The notes beneath the pieces were generated by a model, which was not told the DNA's origin, ran no database searches, and saw only the letters and a list, made by a program, of their open reading frames with translations. A program made the position numbers and the translations under genes. A stretch of 64,000 nucleotides of DNA. Origin: Sphingobium sp. V4 (GTDB taxonomy: Bacteria > Pseudomonadota > Alphaproteobacteria > Sphingomonadales > Sphingomonadaceae). The DNA lies in NCBI RefSeq assembly GCF_029590555.1, contig NZ_CP081001.1:2108001-2172000 (forward strand). Direction: 5' to 3'. Shown in pieces: positions 8,148 to 16,292 of the stretch; the first letter of the stretch is position 1, and every line of letters begins with the position of its first letter.

Positions 8148-10517
8148 ATGTCGTATCGCGCAAAGCTCAAAATGGGACTCTTGTCCGCGACGATCATATC
8201 CGGCGCGGCCGCGGCCATGCCCGCCATGGCGCAGACCGCCGCGGCCGCCGACGAGGGCGATGTGATCGTCGTCACCGGTACCCGCCGCAGCACCACGCTG
8301 ATGGAAACGCCGATCAATATTTCGGCCGTGGGCGCGGAGGAGCTGGCGGCGCAGCGGATCGACGACATTCGCGACATCGCGGCCTTCACGCCGGGCATCA
8401 CCATCACCGATACCGGTCCGCGCGGCGCGGGCACCATCATCATGCGCGGGCTGTCCGCCGACGACAGCAGCGCGGGCGGCAACAACAGCGACAATGCCAT
8501 CGGCATCTATCTGGGCGACGTACCGCTCTACACCGACTACAAGCTGATCGACCTCGAACGGGTGGAGACGCTGCTCGGTCCGCAGGGCACGCTCTATGGC
8601 CTTGGCACGCTGGCGGGCGCGGTCCGCTACATCCCCAACCGGCCCGATCCGACGAAGTTCAGCGGCGAGGCCTATGGCCGCCTCTATGACGTCGCCCATT
8701 CGAAGGGCATGGGCTATGTCGGCTATGGCGTGCTCAACCTGCCGATCGTCCAGGACGCGATCGCTTTCCGCACCGTCACCGGCTATTATTACGACCCCGG
8801 CTTCATCGACTATCCCTATCTGCTGAAGGAGCCGGGCGTGTCCCTGCCGCAGCCGGGCGACACGTCGAACCCGATGGGCACCGACGCGCAGCAGAGCGCC
8901 AATTTCGCGGGCAAGAAGGATCTGAACTTCGAAAAGACCTTCACCAGCCGCAACCAGCTCGGCTTCGTCAGCCCCGACTTCCAGGCCTATTTCACCTACG
9001 CCTATCAGGAAACGAAAACCGACGGCCGCCAGGCCACCGGCGCGGGCGTGGTGGGCGAAGGCAAATATGAGGCGCCCTGGCGCTACAAGGAACCGTCGAA
9101 GCGCATGTCACACCTGATCTCGCTGGAGCTTCAGGGCAATGTCTACGACGTGGCGCAGGCGATCTTCGTTTCGGCCTACACCAACAAGAAGCAGCGCAGT
9201 TCGACCGACGTGACCGACCTGCTGCTCGACCTCGACTATGATTATGAACTGTTCCCGTCCTTCTCGGGCTATACCCGGTCGCGCGGCGCGGAAGAACAAT
9301 ATAACCAGGAAGTCCGCCTGGTTTCGACCCATGGCGGGCCGTTCAGCTGGGTGATCGGCGGCTTCTGGAACCGCCTCAACACCAGGTCCGACTATCGCGA
9401 GATCGTGCCGGGCTATCCCGCCTGGGCAGGCATCAACCGCCCCGACGAGGTCGAATATGCCTCCTACGTCAACACCAAGACCGACGAGAAGGCGGTGTTC
9501 GGCGAGGGCAGCTTCAAGATCACGCCGGAATGGCAGGTCACGGCCGGCGTCCGCTATTTCAAATATAGCGCCGACGTCATCGGCGGGACCGCGCTGCCGC
9601 TGTTCCAGGCCTATCCCAACATCAACTTCCGCTCGCGCGCCGGATCGACCAGCGACGACGGCACGGTGTGGAAGTTCAACAGCTCCTACAACATCACGCC
9701 GGACCTGATGGTCTGGGGCACCTATTCGAAGGGCTATCGCATCGGCGGCGTCAACCGCGTCGCGCCCTGCGTCCTGCCGCTGCCGGCCGGACAGAATCTG
9801 TGCGCCCTGCCGAGCGAACTATTCTATGGCCCGGACAAGGTCAAAAACGCCGAAATCGGTGTCCGCGCCCAGTTGTTCGAGCGCAAGCTGTCGATGAGCC
9901 TGTCGGCGTTCCGCGTTAAGTGGGACGGTATCCAGCTGTCGGGCCAGACGGTGAATGGTGCCATCGGCATCACCACCAATGGCGGCGCGGCGATTTCGAA
10001 GGGCGTCGACTTCTCCTTCAGCGCCAAGCCGATCGACGGCCTCACCATCCGGGGCAACTACAGCTATCTCGACGCGCATCTGACCGAGGACGTGCCGGCG
10101 CTGCTGTCGATCGCGGGCGGCGATCTGGTCGATGTCCTGGCAGGCGACCGCCTGCCCGGATCGACCAAGAACAGCGGCGCGATCGGCGTCAGCTACGACA
10201 TGCCCATGGGCGACAATATGCTGAACCTGGGCTGGACCACCACCTATACCGGCGGCATCTACACCCGTCCGGGCCTGCGGGGCGGCGGCGAACGGCTGCC
10301 GTCCTACATGATGAGCCGCGCGAACATCACCTACAAGACCGACATCTATGAAATCGGCCTGTTCGCGAACAACATCTTCGACAAATATGCCATCACCGGC
10401 GTCAGCAACGACCTGACCCGTTTCGGCCTGGTCAATGACGGCATCATATCGCGCTATTATGCCCGGTCGGTCGCGCAGCCGCGCGTCATCGGCGTCGAGG
10501 GCCGCGTGAAGTTCTGA
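8148..10517 (+). CDS. TonB-dependent outer-membrane receptor
   Basis: Outer-membrane beta-barrel receptor of 789 residues. The signal peptide ends at about residue 28 (AAMPAMAQ). A TonB-box-like stretch follows (GDVIVVTGT, about 37-45), then a plug domain (about 50-165, with GPQGTLYGLGTLAGAVRY) and a barrel ending in a terminal Phe (GVEGRVKF). The start is preceded by AAAGGGG. It resembles the large sphingomonad receptor family often assigned to siderophores but including many carbohydrate and organic-compound transporters. Divergent orientation with the ureohydrolase/qhp operon and the shared inverted repeat suggest it imports the guanidino or amine substrate. That substrate link is inference. 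Confidence 0.9.
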   Translation: MSYRAKLKMGLLSATIISGAAAAMPAMAQTAAAADEGDVIVVTGTRRSTTLMETPINISAVGAEELAAQRIDDIRDIAAFTPGITITDTGPRGAGTIIMRGLSADDSSAGGNNSDNAIGIYLGDVPLYTDYKLIDLERVETLLGPQGTLYGLGTLAGAVRYIPNRPDPTKFSGEAYGRLYDVAHSKGMGYVGYGVLNLPIVQDAIAFRTVTGYYYDPGFIDYPYLLKEPGVSLPQPGDTSNPMGTDAQQSANFAGKKDLNFEKTFTSRNQLGFVSPDFQAYFTYAYQETKTDGRQATGAGVVGEGKYEAPWRYKEPSKRMSHLISLELQGNVYDVAQAIFVSAYTNKKQRSSTDVTDLLLDLDYDYELFPSFSGYTRSRGAEEQYNQEVRLVSTHGGPFSWVIGGFWNRLNTRSDYREIVPGYPAWAGINRPDEVEYASYVNTKTDEKAVFGEGSFKITPEWQVTAGVRYFKYSADVIGGTALPLFQAYPNINFRSRAGSTSDDGTVWKFNSSYNITPDLMVWGTYSKGYRIGGVNRVAPCVLPLPAGQNLCALPSELFYGPDKVKNAEIGVRAQLFERKLSMSLSAFRVKWDGIQLSGQTVNGAIGITTNGGAAISKGVDFSFSAKPIDGLTIRGNYSYLDAHLTEDVPALLSIAGGDLVDVLAGDRLPGSTKNSGAIGVSYDMPMGDNMLNLGWTTTYTGGIYTRPGLRGGGERLPSYMMSRANITYKTDIYEIGLFANNIFDKYAITGVSNDLTRFGLVNDGIISRYYARSVAQPRVIGVEGRVKF

Positions 10518-10540
10518 TCGTCCGCGCATGACCGATCGCG

Positions 10541-10576
10541 GGGGCGCTCTTCCATTCGGAAGGGCGCCCCTTTTTT
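10541..10576 (+). terminator. Rho-independent terminator of TonB receptor gene
   Basis: GGGGCGCTCTTCC and GGAAGGGCGCCCC form a 13-bp stem (one G-U pair) with loop ATTC, followed by six T. It starts 24 bases after the receptor stop codon. Confidence 0.9.
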
Positions 10577-10671
10577 CTGCTCGTCATGTCGGGCGGCGGG
10601 CGGCATCCGCTGCCGCATGGAACCAGCCTTCCCCTTCGCGCGCTTGCCCCGATCAACGGCAAGGGGCGATG

Positions 10672-11589
10672 ATGAGCATAAGGATAGCGCAACAGGTGCA
10701 TGTCGATGCGCCGTGGAAGATCCCGCCACGTGCCTGGTGGGAGATATCGAAGCGCGTCTGGATCGCCACGTCCGCCAATCATCTGGGGCTGTTGTCGGCG
10801 GGCGTCGCCTATTACGCCTTCCTGTCGATCGCGCCGCTGCTGGCGGCGGTGGTGCTGACCTATGGCCTGATCGGCGATCCCGCGCTGGTGCAGCGGCACA
10901 TGGCCGCCATCGTCACCGTGGTGCCCCGCGATGCGGCGACCATCATCAATGACCAGTTGATGGGCGTCGTATCGGCCGCCAAGGGCACGACCGGCCTCGG
11001 CCTGGTGCTGGCGCTGAGCCTCGCCCTCTATGGCGCCACCCGCGCCGCCTCGGCGATCATGGAGGCGCTCAACATCGTCTATGCGCGGAAGGAAGAACGC
11101 GGGATCATCGCCTTCTACCGCGTGTCGATCGGCATCACTTTCTCGGCCGTGCTGGTCGTCGTGTCGGGGGTCGTCACCGCGACGGTCATTGGCCTGATCC
11201 AGACGCTGCTCACCGGCTGGGGATCGGGGGTTCTCCTGGCGATCAAGGCGGTGACATGGGTCTGCGCGGGCCTGCTCGCCAGCCTGATCTTCGCGCTCAT
11301 ATACCGGTTCGGTCCGAACCGGCGCAAGGCGCAGTGGCAATGGCTGACGGTCGGATCGGCCACGGCCACGGTCTGCTGGCTGCTGGTGACTCTGGGCGTG
11401 TCCTTCTATGTCTCGCGCTTCGGCAACTACAACGAAACCTACGGTTCGCTGGGCGCCGTGGTGGTGCTGCAACTCTGGCTGTTTGCCTCTTCCTATGTCG
11501 TGCTGCTGGGCGCGCAGATCAACGCCGAGGCGGAGCGGCAGACCAGCGCCGACACGCAGGTGGCCGGGCCGATGCAAAAAGCCGCATAA
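10672..11589 (+). CDS. YihY/virulence factor BrkB family inner-membrane protein
   Basis: Polytopic inner-membrane protein of about 305 residues in the YihY/BrkB family (once labelled ribonuclease BN). Sequence shows about six hydrophobic segments, including LGLLSAGVAYYAFLSIAPLLAAVVL near the N-terminus. The family signatures AYYAFLSIAPLL, YGATRAASAIMEALN and NETYGSLGAVVVLQLWL are present. The start is the second of two adjacent ATGs, five bases after AAGGGG; starts further upstream lie inside the preceding terminator. Biochemical role is unknown for the family. It stands alone between the receptor terminator and tRNA-Trp. Confidence 0.85.
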   Translation: MSIRIAQQVHVDAPWKIPPRAWWEISKRVWIATSANHLGLLSAGVAYYAFLSIAPLLAAVVLTYGLIGDPALVQRHMAAIVTVVPRDAATIINDQLMGVVSAAKGTTGLGLVLALSLALYGATRAASAIMEALNIVYARKEERGIIAFYRVSIGITFSAVLVVVSGVVTATVIGLIQTLLTGWGSGVLLAIKAVTWVCAGLLASLIFALIYRFGPNRRKAQWQWLTVGSATATVCWLLVTLGVSFYVSRFGNYNETYGSLGAVVVLQLWLFASSYVVLLGAQINAEAERQTSADTQVAGPMQKAA

Positions 11590-11652
11590 TGGCGCTTGCC
11601 CTCCCCTTCCTGCCACGCTAAAGCGCCCTCCTTCGCTGGCTAGGGCCAGTGC

Positions 11653-11728
11653 AGGAGTGTAGCTCAGTTGGTAGAGCGTCGGTCTCCAAAACCGAATGCC
11701 GTGGGTTCGAGTCCCTCCACTCCTGCCA
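11653..11728 (+). tRNA. tRNA-Trp (CCA anticodon)
   Basis: A 76-base cloverleaf with the CCA tail encoded. The acceptor stem AGGAGTG pairs with CACTCCT and is followed by discriminator G. The anticodon loop is CTCCAAA, giving CCA. The T arm is GTGGGTTCGAGTCCC with minor variation. It sits just upstream of secE-nusG, a common bacterial arrangement. Confidence 0.97.
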
Positions 11729-11737
11729 AGCGAACTG

Positions 11738-11771
11738 GCCGCGAACCCTTGAATTGCAAAGGGTTCGCGGC
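11738..11771 (+). repeat. 13-bp perfect hairpin between tRNA-Trp and secE
   Basis: GCCGCGAACCCTT and its exact reverse complement enclose an 8-base loop (GAATTGCA), nine bases after the tRNA CCA end. There is no T-run, so it is more likely a processing signal or tRNA 3' trailer structure than an intrinsic terminator. Confidence 0.6.
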
Positions 11772-11899
11772 TAAGTCCGCAGGCGAAATTGGTCGCGGAG
11801 CAAGCGGCCGCACCCCCGGACGCCAGACAGGGCGGGATCGGGAGGGCGGACTGTTGCTTCGCGAATTGGCGTTGGTATCGAAGTTTGAGAAGGCAGGCG

Positions 11900-12106
11900 A
11901 TGGCGAAGGTTTCTCCCGGCGAATTCGTCAATCAGGTGAAGACCGAGGCATCCAAGATCGTCTGGCCGACCGGCCGCGAGACGGTCATGACCGGCGTTAT
12001 GGTCGTCATCATGACCACGCTGCTGGGCCTCTTCTTCTTCGGCATCGACACGTTCTTCGGCGCGATCGTCCAGTGGCTGCTGGGCCTCGCCGCCGGTCGG
12101 GCCTGA
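11900..12106 (+). CDS. secE: Preprotein translocase subunit SecE
   Basis: Small essential subunit of the SecYEG channel, 68 residues. It is the single-TM short form typical of alphaproteobacteria: an amphipathic N-terminal helix (EFVNQVKTEASKIVWPTGRET) carrying the conserved K-VWP motif, then one membrane segment (about 30-60). The start ATG at 11900 gives the conserved MAKVSPGEF N-terminus; the frame remains open upstream but without family similarity. It is followed by nusG after two tandem hairpins. Confidence 0.95.
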   Translation: MAKVSPGEFVNQVKTEASKIVWPTGRETVMTGVMVVIMTTLLGLFFFGIDTFFGAIVQWLLGLAAGRA

Positions 12107-12128
12107 TATTGCCGGGCCTGGGTTCTTG

Positions 12129-12211
12129 ATTGCCGCGATTTCTCAAGTGAAATCGCAGACGCGAGTTTGATTGGCGCGATTTCTCAAGTGAAATCGCTCT
12201 GTGGGAGTTTG
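12129..12211 (+). repeat. Tandem duplicated hairpin unit between secE and nusG
   Basis: Two units of 41 and 42 bases (12129-12169 and 12170-12211). Each contains the perfect inverted repeat GCGATTTC-TCAAGT-GAAATCGC and ends in GAGTTTG. The hairpins are at 12135-12156 and 12176-12197. The second unit ends 10 bases before the nusG ATG, so folding could affect nusG translation. Confidence 0.75.
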
Positions 12212-12221
12212 AAACGGTAAC

Positions 12222-12758
12222 ATGGCGCGCTGGTACATCATCCACGCCTATTCGGGCTTCGAGAACAAGGTCAAGGAATCGATCCTGTCCGAAGCCGAGC
12301 GCATGGGCCTCTCCCAGTTGGTCGAGCAGGTCGAGGTGCCCACCGAGACCGTGACCGAAGTGAAGCGCGGCAAGAAGGTGCAGGTCGAGCGCAAGTTCAT
12401 GCCCGGCTATGTCCTCGCCAAGCTGAACATGAACGACGACATCTACCACCTGGTGAAGAACACGCCCAAGGTGACGGGTTTCCTGGGTTCGAGCGGCAAG
12501 CCGCAGGCGATCAGCGAAAGCGACGCCGCCCGCTATTTCGGCGCCCAGAAGGAAGCCGAAGCCGCCCCCAAGCACAAGGTCAATGTCGATTACGAGATCG
12601 GCGACAGCGTCAAGGTGCTCGACGGCCCCTTCGCCAGCTTCAACGGCGTGGTCGAGGAACTGGATTTCGAAAAGAACCGGGTCAAGGTGTCGGTGTCGAT
12701 CTTCGGTCGCGCCACCCCGGTCGAACTGGACTTCGAGCAGGTCGAACTGTCGAAGTAA
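12222..12758 (+). CDS. nusG: Transcription termination/antitermination factor NusG
   Basis: RNA polymerase-binding elongation factor of 178 residues. The N-terminal NGN domain starts MARWYIIHAYSGFENKVKESI. The C-terminal KOW domain (about 125-175) includes GDSVKVLDGPFASFNGVVEELD and ends VELDFEQVELSK. Length and order are normal. The ATG at 12222 is the first Met of the frame. It is downstream of secE and the duplicated hairpins, and is followed by a probable terminator before rplK. Confidence 0.97.
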   Translation: MARWYIIHAYSGFENKVKESILSEAERMGLSQLVEQVEVPTETVTEVKRGKKVQVERKFMPGYVLAKLNMNDDIYHLVKNTPKVTGFLGSSGKPQAISESDAARYFGAQKEAEAAPKHKVNVDYEIGDSVKVLDGPFASFNGVVEELDFEKNRVKVSVSIFGRATPVELDFEQVELSK

Positions 12759-12780
12759 GAGCCGCATCGCGGATTGCAAA

Positions 12781-12815
12781 AGGGTCGCCAGCCACCGGGC
12801 CGGCGGCCCTTTTTG
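12781..12815 (+). terminator. Probable terminator after nusG
   Basis: AGGGTCGCC and GGCGGCCCT form a 9-bp stem with one T-G wobble, followed by TTTTT. The loop is long (about 12 bases). It separates nusG from rplK, which has a 275-base upstream region without another gene. Confidence 0.6.
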
Positions 12816-13033
12816 CTGGAATTCTCACCGACCGGGGGCTGCGCCGGGGGTTCAGCTTCCTTTTTCGCAAGCCCCCTTCCCTTTGGACCGGAACATCGCT
12901 ATAGGCCCGCGCTTCCGTGCTGCCCCCAAGGTGGCCGGACATGTGCGGGAGGCCTTTTTCGGAAGGCCGTTCGACCGCTAAACTTGAACCGGCGGATATG
13001 TTCGCAGATCCGCCAGCTACAGAGTGAGTGAAC

Positions 13034-13465
13034 ATGGCCAAGAAGATTACGGGCTATATCAAGCTCCAGGTGCCCGCCGGAGCCGCCAACCCCTCGCCGC
13101 CGATCGGCCCTGCCCTGGGTCAGCGCGGCGTGAACATCATGGAATTCTGCAAGGCGTTCAACGCCTCGACGGAAAAGATGGAAAAGGGCACCCCGCTGCC
13201 GACCATCATCACCGTCTATGCGGACCGCTCCTTCACCTTCGTGACGAAGCAGCCGCCGGCCACCTATCTGATCAAGAAGGCCGTCAACCTGAAGTCGGGT
13301 TCCAAGGAACCGGGCAAGGTCGTCGCCGGCAAGATCACCCGCGCCCAGCTCGCCGAAATCGCGCAGACCAAGATGGTCGACCTGAACGCGAACGACATCG
13401 ACGCGGCGACGAAGATCATCGAAGGCTCCGCTCGCGCGATGGGCCTCGAAGTGGTGGAGGGCTAA
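13034..13465 (+). CDS. rplK: 50S ribosomal protein L11
   Basis: Ribosomal protein L11 of 143 residues, which binds the GTPase-associated region of 23S rRNA. Family signatures are clear: [34 protein letters not shown] near the N-terminus and the C-terminal [14 protein letters not shown]. The start at 13034 ([10 protein letters not shown]) is the standard one; a GTG two codons earlier is possible but unnecessary. rplA follows after four bases. Confidence 0.97.
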   Translation: MAKKITGYIKLQVPAGAANPSPPIGPALGQRGVNIMEFCKAFNASTEKMEKGTPLPTIITVYADRSFTFVTKQPPATYLIKKAVNLKSGSKEPGKVVAGKITRAQLAEIAQTKMVDLNANDIDAATKIIEGSARAMGLEVVEG

Positions 13466-13469
13466 GACC

Positions 13470-14168
13470 ATGGCAAAGCTGACGAAGAAGGCGAAGGCCC
13501 TGGCCACTGCCATTGACAAGGAAAAGCTGCACGGCGTCAACGAAGCGCTGGGCCTGATCAAGACCCACGCGACCGCCAAGTTCGACGAAAGCGTCGAAAT
13601 CGCGATCAACCTGGGCGTCGATCCGCGTCACGCCGACCAGATGGTCCGTGGCGTCGTCACCCTGCCCGCCGGCACCGGCAAGGACGTCCGCGTCGCCGTG
13701 TTCGCCCGTGGCGACAAGGCTGATGCAGCGACCGCCGCTGGCGCCGACGTCGTGGGTGCCGAAGACCTGCTCGAATCGATCCAGGCCGGCAACATCGACT
13801 TCCAGCGCGTGATCGCCACCCCCGACATGATGGGTCTGGTGGGTCGCCTGGGCAAGGTGCTTGGTCCCAAGGGCCTGATGCCGAACCCGAAGCTGGGCAC
13901 GGTCACCCCGAACGTCGCCGAAGCGGTCAAGGCTGCCAAGGGCGGCCAGATCGAATTCCGCGTCGAAAAGGCGGGCATCATCCATGCTGGCCTCGGCAAG
14001 GCGAGCTTCTCGGCCGAAGACCTGCGCAAGAATTTCGATGCCTTCGTTGACGCGATCGTCAAGGCGAAGCCGTCGGGTTCGAAGGGCAAATATGTCCGCA
14101 AGATCGCCCTGTCGTCCTCGATGGGCCCGGGCGTCAAGGTCGACGTGGCGGAAGTCGCCTCGATCTGA
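13470..14168 (+). CDS. rplA: 50S ribosomal protein L1
   Basis: Ribosomal protein L1 of 232 residues, which binds the 23S L1 stalk. Classic autoregulation is through binding its own mRNA. Signatures include [20 protein letters not shown] and [16 protein letters not shown] (about 125-145). It forms a two-gene unit with rplK and ends at a strong terminator. rplJ, rplL and rpoB do not follow here. Confidence 0.97.
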   Translation: MAKLTKKAKALATAIDKEKLHGVNEALGLIKTHATAKFDESVEIAINLGVDPRHADQMVRGVVTLPAGTGKDVRVAVFARGDKADAATAAGADVVGAEDLLESIQAGNIDFQRVIATPDMMGLVGRLGKVLGPKGLMPNPKLGTVTPNVAEAVKAAKGGQIEFRVEKAGIIHAGLGKASFSAEDLRKNFDAFVDAIVKAKPSGSKGKYVRKIALSSSMGPGVKVDVAEVASI

Positions 14169-14192
14169 TTTTTGCGCTATAGATGATAGGCA

Positions 14193-14238
14193 GGCCTCCT
14201 TCCTCGGGAACGTGGGAAGGAGGCCTTCCTGTTTTTTG
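14193..14238 (+). terminator. Rho-independent terminator after rplA
   Basis: AGGCCTCCTTCC and GGAAGGAGGCCT form a perfect 12-bp stem, followed by TCCTGTTTTTT. It begins 24 bases after the rplA stop. Confidence 0.9.
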
Positions 14239-14243
14239 AATCA

Positions 14244-14366
14244 TCCTCCCCTGTTCGGGGGCGATGGCGGCACGCAGTGCTGACGGAGGGGTGCTCCTCT
14301 CTCGACAGGGGGACACCCCTCACCACCCGCCAGGCGGGCGGTCCCCCTCCCCTGGCAGGGGAGGAT
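14244..14366. repeat. Intergenic element bounded by 11-bp inverted repeats
   Basis: ATCCTCCCCTG (14244-14254) and its reverse complement (14356-14366) bracket a 123-base GC-rich block with internal palindromes (CCGCCAGGCGGGCGG, CCTCCCCTGGCAGGGGAGG). This fills most of the 307-base gap between rplA and the helicase. It looks like a REP/MITE-type dispersed unit; no other copy was found in this window. Confidence 0.5.
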
Positions 14367-14475
14367 TTTGGAACCGGAGGCCTGACCTGCCTTCGGGCTT
14401 CCCGTGCGGAAGCATGAACGGTCTTTCGTATCCGTCGGGAATGGCGGGTCGCTTTTACCGATGGAAAACAAAAAT

Positions 14476-16227
14476 ATGGCATTTGAAACTCTCCCCGCTC
14501 TCCTGTCGCAGGCGTTGACCGCCAAGGGCTATGAGGCGCTGACCCCCGTCCAGAGCGAAGTCACGCAGGAAGAAGCGCATGGGCGCGACCTGCTGGTGTC
14601 GGCGCAGACCGGATCGGGCAAGACCGTCGCCTTCGGCCTCGCCATGGCGGGCGAACTGCTGGGCGACGCCGACCGCCTCCCCATGCCGGAAAAGCCGCTG
14701 GCGCTGGTGATCGCGCCGACGCGCGAACTGGCGTTGCAGGTCAGCCGCGAACTGGAATGGCTGTACGGTGCCGCGCGCGCGCGCATCGCGACCTGCGTGG
14801 GCGGTATGGACGCCGCCAAGGAACGCCGCAACCTGAGCCACGGCACCCATATCGTCGTCGGTACGCCGGGCCGCCTGCGCGACCATCTGGAGCGCGGCGC
14901 GCTGGACCTGTCGGCCGTGCGATCCGTCGTGCTCGATGAAGCCGACGAGATGCTGGACATGGGCTTCCGCGAGGATCTGGAGGAGATTCTCGACGGCGCA
15001 CCGGAAAGCCGCCGCACCCTCCTCTTCTCGGCCACCATGCCCAAGCCGATCGTGGCACTGGCCAAGCGCTACCAGCGCGACGCGCTGCGCATTTCGACCA
15101 TGAGCGAAGAGCGCGGCCATGGCGACATCAGCTATCAGGCGGTGACGGTCGCCCCGTCCGACATCGAGAATGCGGTGGTCAACCTGCTGCGCTATCATGA
15201 GGCGGAAACGGCGATCCTGTTCTGCGCCACGCGCGACAATGTGCGGCATCTGCACAGCAGCCTGACCGAGCGCGGCTTTGCCGCCGTGGCGCTGTCGGGC
15301 GAGCATAGCCAGAATGAACGCAACCATGCGTTGCAGGCGCTGCGCGACAAGCGGGCACGGGTGTGCGTGGCGACCGACGTCGCCGCACGCGGCATCGATC
15401 TGCCCTCTCTGTCGCTGGTCGTCCATGTCGAGTTGCCGCGCGACGCCGAGACGATGCAGCACCGTTCGGGCCGCACCGGACGTGCGGGCAAGAAGGGCAC
15501 CGCCGTGCTGATCGTGCCCTATCCGCGTCGCCGCCGCGTCGAATCGATGCTGCGGGGCGCGAAGATCCCGGTCGAATGGGGCAACCCGCCGAGCAGGGAA
15601 GCGATTCTGGAGCAGGACAATGCCCGGCTGCGCACCAGCCTGATGGAGAAGGCGGAACTGGACGAGGCCGATTGGGCGCTGGGCGCCGAACTGCTGGCCG
15701 AGAAGAGCGCCAAGGAAATCGCCGCCATGCTGGTCAGGAGCGCCCGCGCTGCGCTGCCGGCCCCAGAGGAACTGCTGGACCGCAGCGAGGCGCCCGTGCG
15801 CCAGGAAGGGCCGCGTCCGGGATTTGAGGACACGCAGTGGTTCCGCATGGACATCGGCCGTCGCCAGAATGCCGATCCGCGCTGGATCCTGCCGCTGATC
15901 TGCCGTCGCGGCCATGTGTCGCGCCAGGATATCGGCGCGATCCGCATCACCACCAACGAGACGATGTTCGAAATCCCGAAGGCGATCGCGAGCCGCTTCA
16001 TCGCGTCGGTCAAGCGCACCGGCGAGGCGAATGACGAAGGCGCCGACGTGGCGTTCGAGGCCATCGACGGCGCGCCGCGCGAACAGGCGCGCGAGCATAA
16101 GCGCCAGGGCGCCCGTCCCAATGATCGCGGCCCGCGTCCGGGCGGTCCGGGCGGCTATGCCCCCCGTCCGTTCAAGGGCGGACCGAAGCGCCCGGGCGGC
16201 CCCGGCGGACCGCGCAAGCCGCGCTGA
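14476..16227 (+). CDS. DEAD-box ATP-dependent RNA helicase (DbpA-like)
   Basis: RNA helicase of about 583 residues. Motifs run in order: Q motif (TPVQ), Walker A AQTGSGKT, PTRELALQ, TPGRL, DEAD, SAT, and HRSGRTGRAGKKG. Residues about 455-530 match a DbpA-type RNA-binding domain (WFRMDIGRRQNADPRWILPLICRRGHVSRQDIGAIRI). The tail is basic and rich in Arg-Pro-Gly. This layout suggests work on structured rRNA during ribosome assembly or cold adaptation. The start at 14476 gives the conserved MAFETLP; ATGs at 14461 and 14404 are alternatives. It lies next to ribosomal genes. Confidence 0.92.
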   Translation: MAFETLPALLSQALTAKGYEALTPVQSEVTQEEAHGRDLLVSAQTGSGKTVAFGLAMAGELLGDADRLPMPEKPLALVIAPTRELALQVSRELEWLYGAARARIATCVGGMDAAKERRNLSHGTHIVVGTPGRLRDHLERGALDLSAVRSVVLDEADEMLDMGFREDLEEILDGAPESRRTLLFSATMPKPIVALAKRYQRDALRISTMSEERGHGDISYQAVTVAPSDIENAVVNLLRYHEAETAILFCATRDNVRHLHSSLTERGFAAVALSGEHSQNERNHALQALRDKRARVCVATDVAARGIDLPSLSLVVHVELPRDAETMQHRSGRTGRAGKKGTAVLIVPYPRRRRVESMLRGAKIPVEWGNPPSREAILEQDNARLRTSLMEKAELDEADWALGAELLAEKSAKEIAAMLVRSARAALPAPEELLDRSEAPVRQEGPRPGFEDTQWFRMDIGRRQNADPRWILPLICRRGHVSRQDIGAIRITTNETMFEIPKAIASRFIASVKRTGEANDEGADVAFEAIDGAPREQAREHKRQGARPNDRGPRPGGPGGYAPRPFKGGPKRPGGPGGPRKPR

Positions 16228-16255
16228 TTCCCCTTCGGGCATGTAGGATAAAGGC

Positions 16256-16292
16256 GGGCCGTCGATCATTCCGTGGGGATGATCGACGGCCC
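16256..16292 (+). promoter_or_regulatory. 14-bp perfect hairpin enclosing photolyase start codon
   Basis: GGGCCGTCGATCAT (16256-16269) and ATGATCGACGGCCC (16279-16292) are exact complements with a 9-base loop TCCGTGGGG. The 3' arm begins with the photolyase ATG, and the GGGG of the ribosome site is in the loop. TCTTCTT follows, so the structure could also terminate the helicase transcript. Confidence 0.65.

Noticed and set aside
1..10576. Genomic island with mobile genes
   Set aside because: The locus looks accessory, but no integrase, transposase, direct repeat or att-like duplication was found, and tRNA-Trp at 11653 shows no nearby duplicated 3' end in the window.
14244..14366. CRISPR-like or IS remnant between rplA and the helicase
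   Set aside because: No regular spacing of repeats and no transposase fragment; better described as a palindromic intergenic element.
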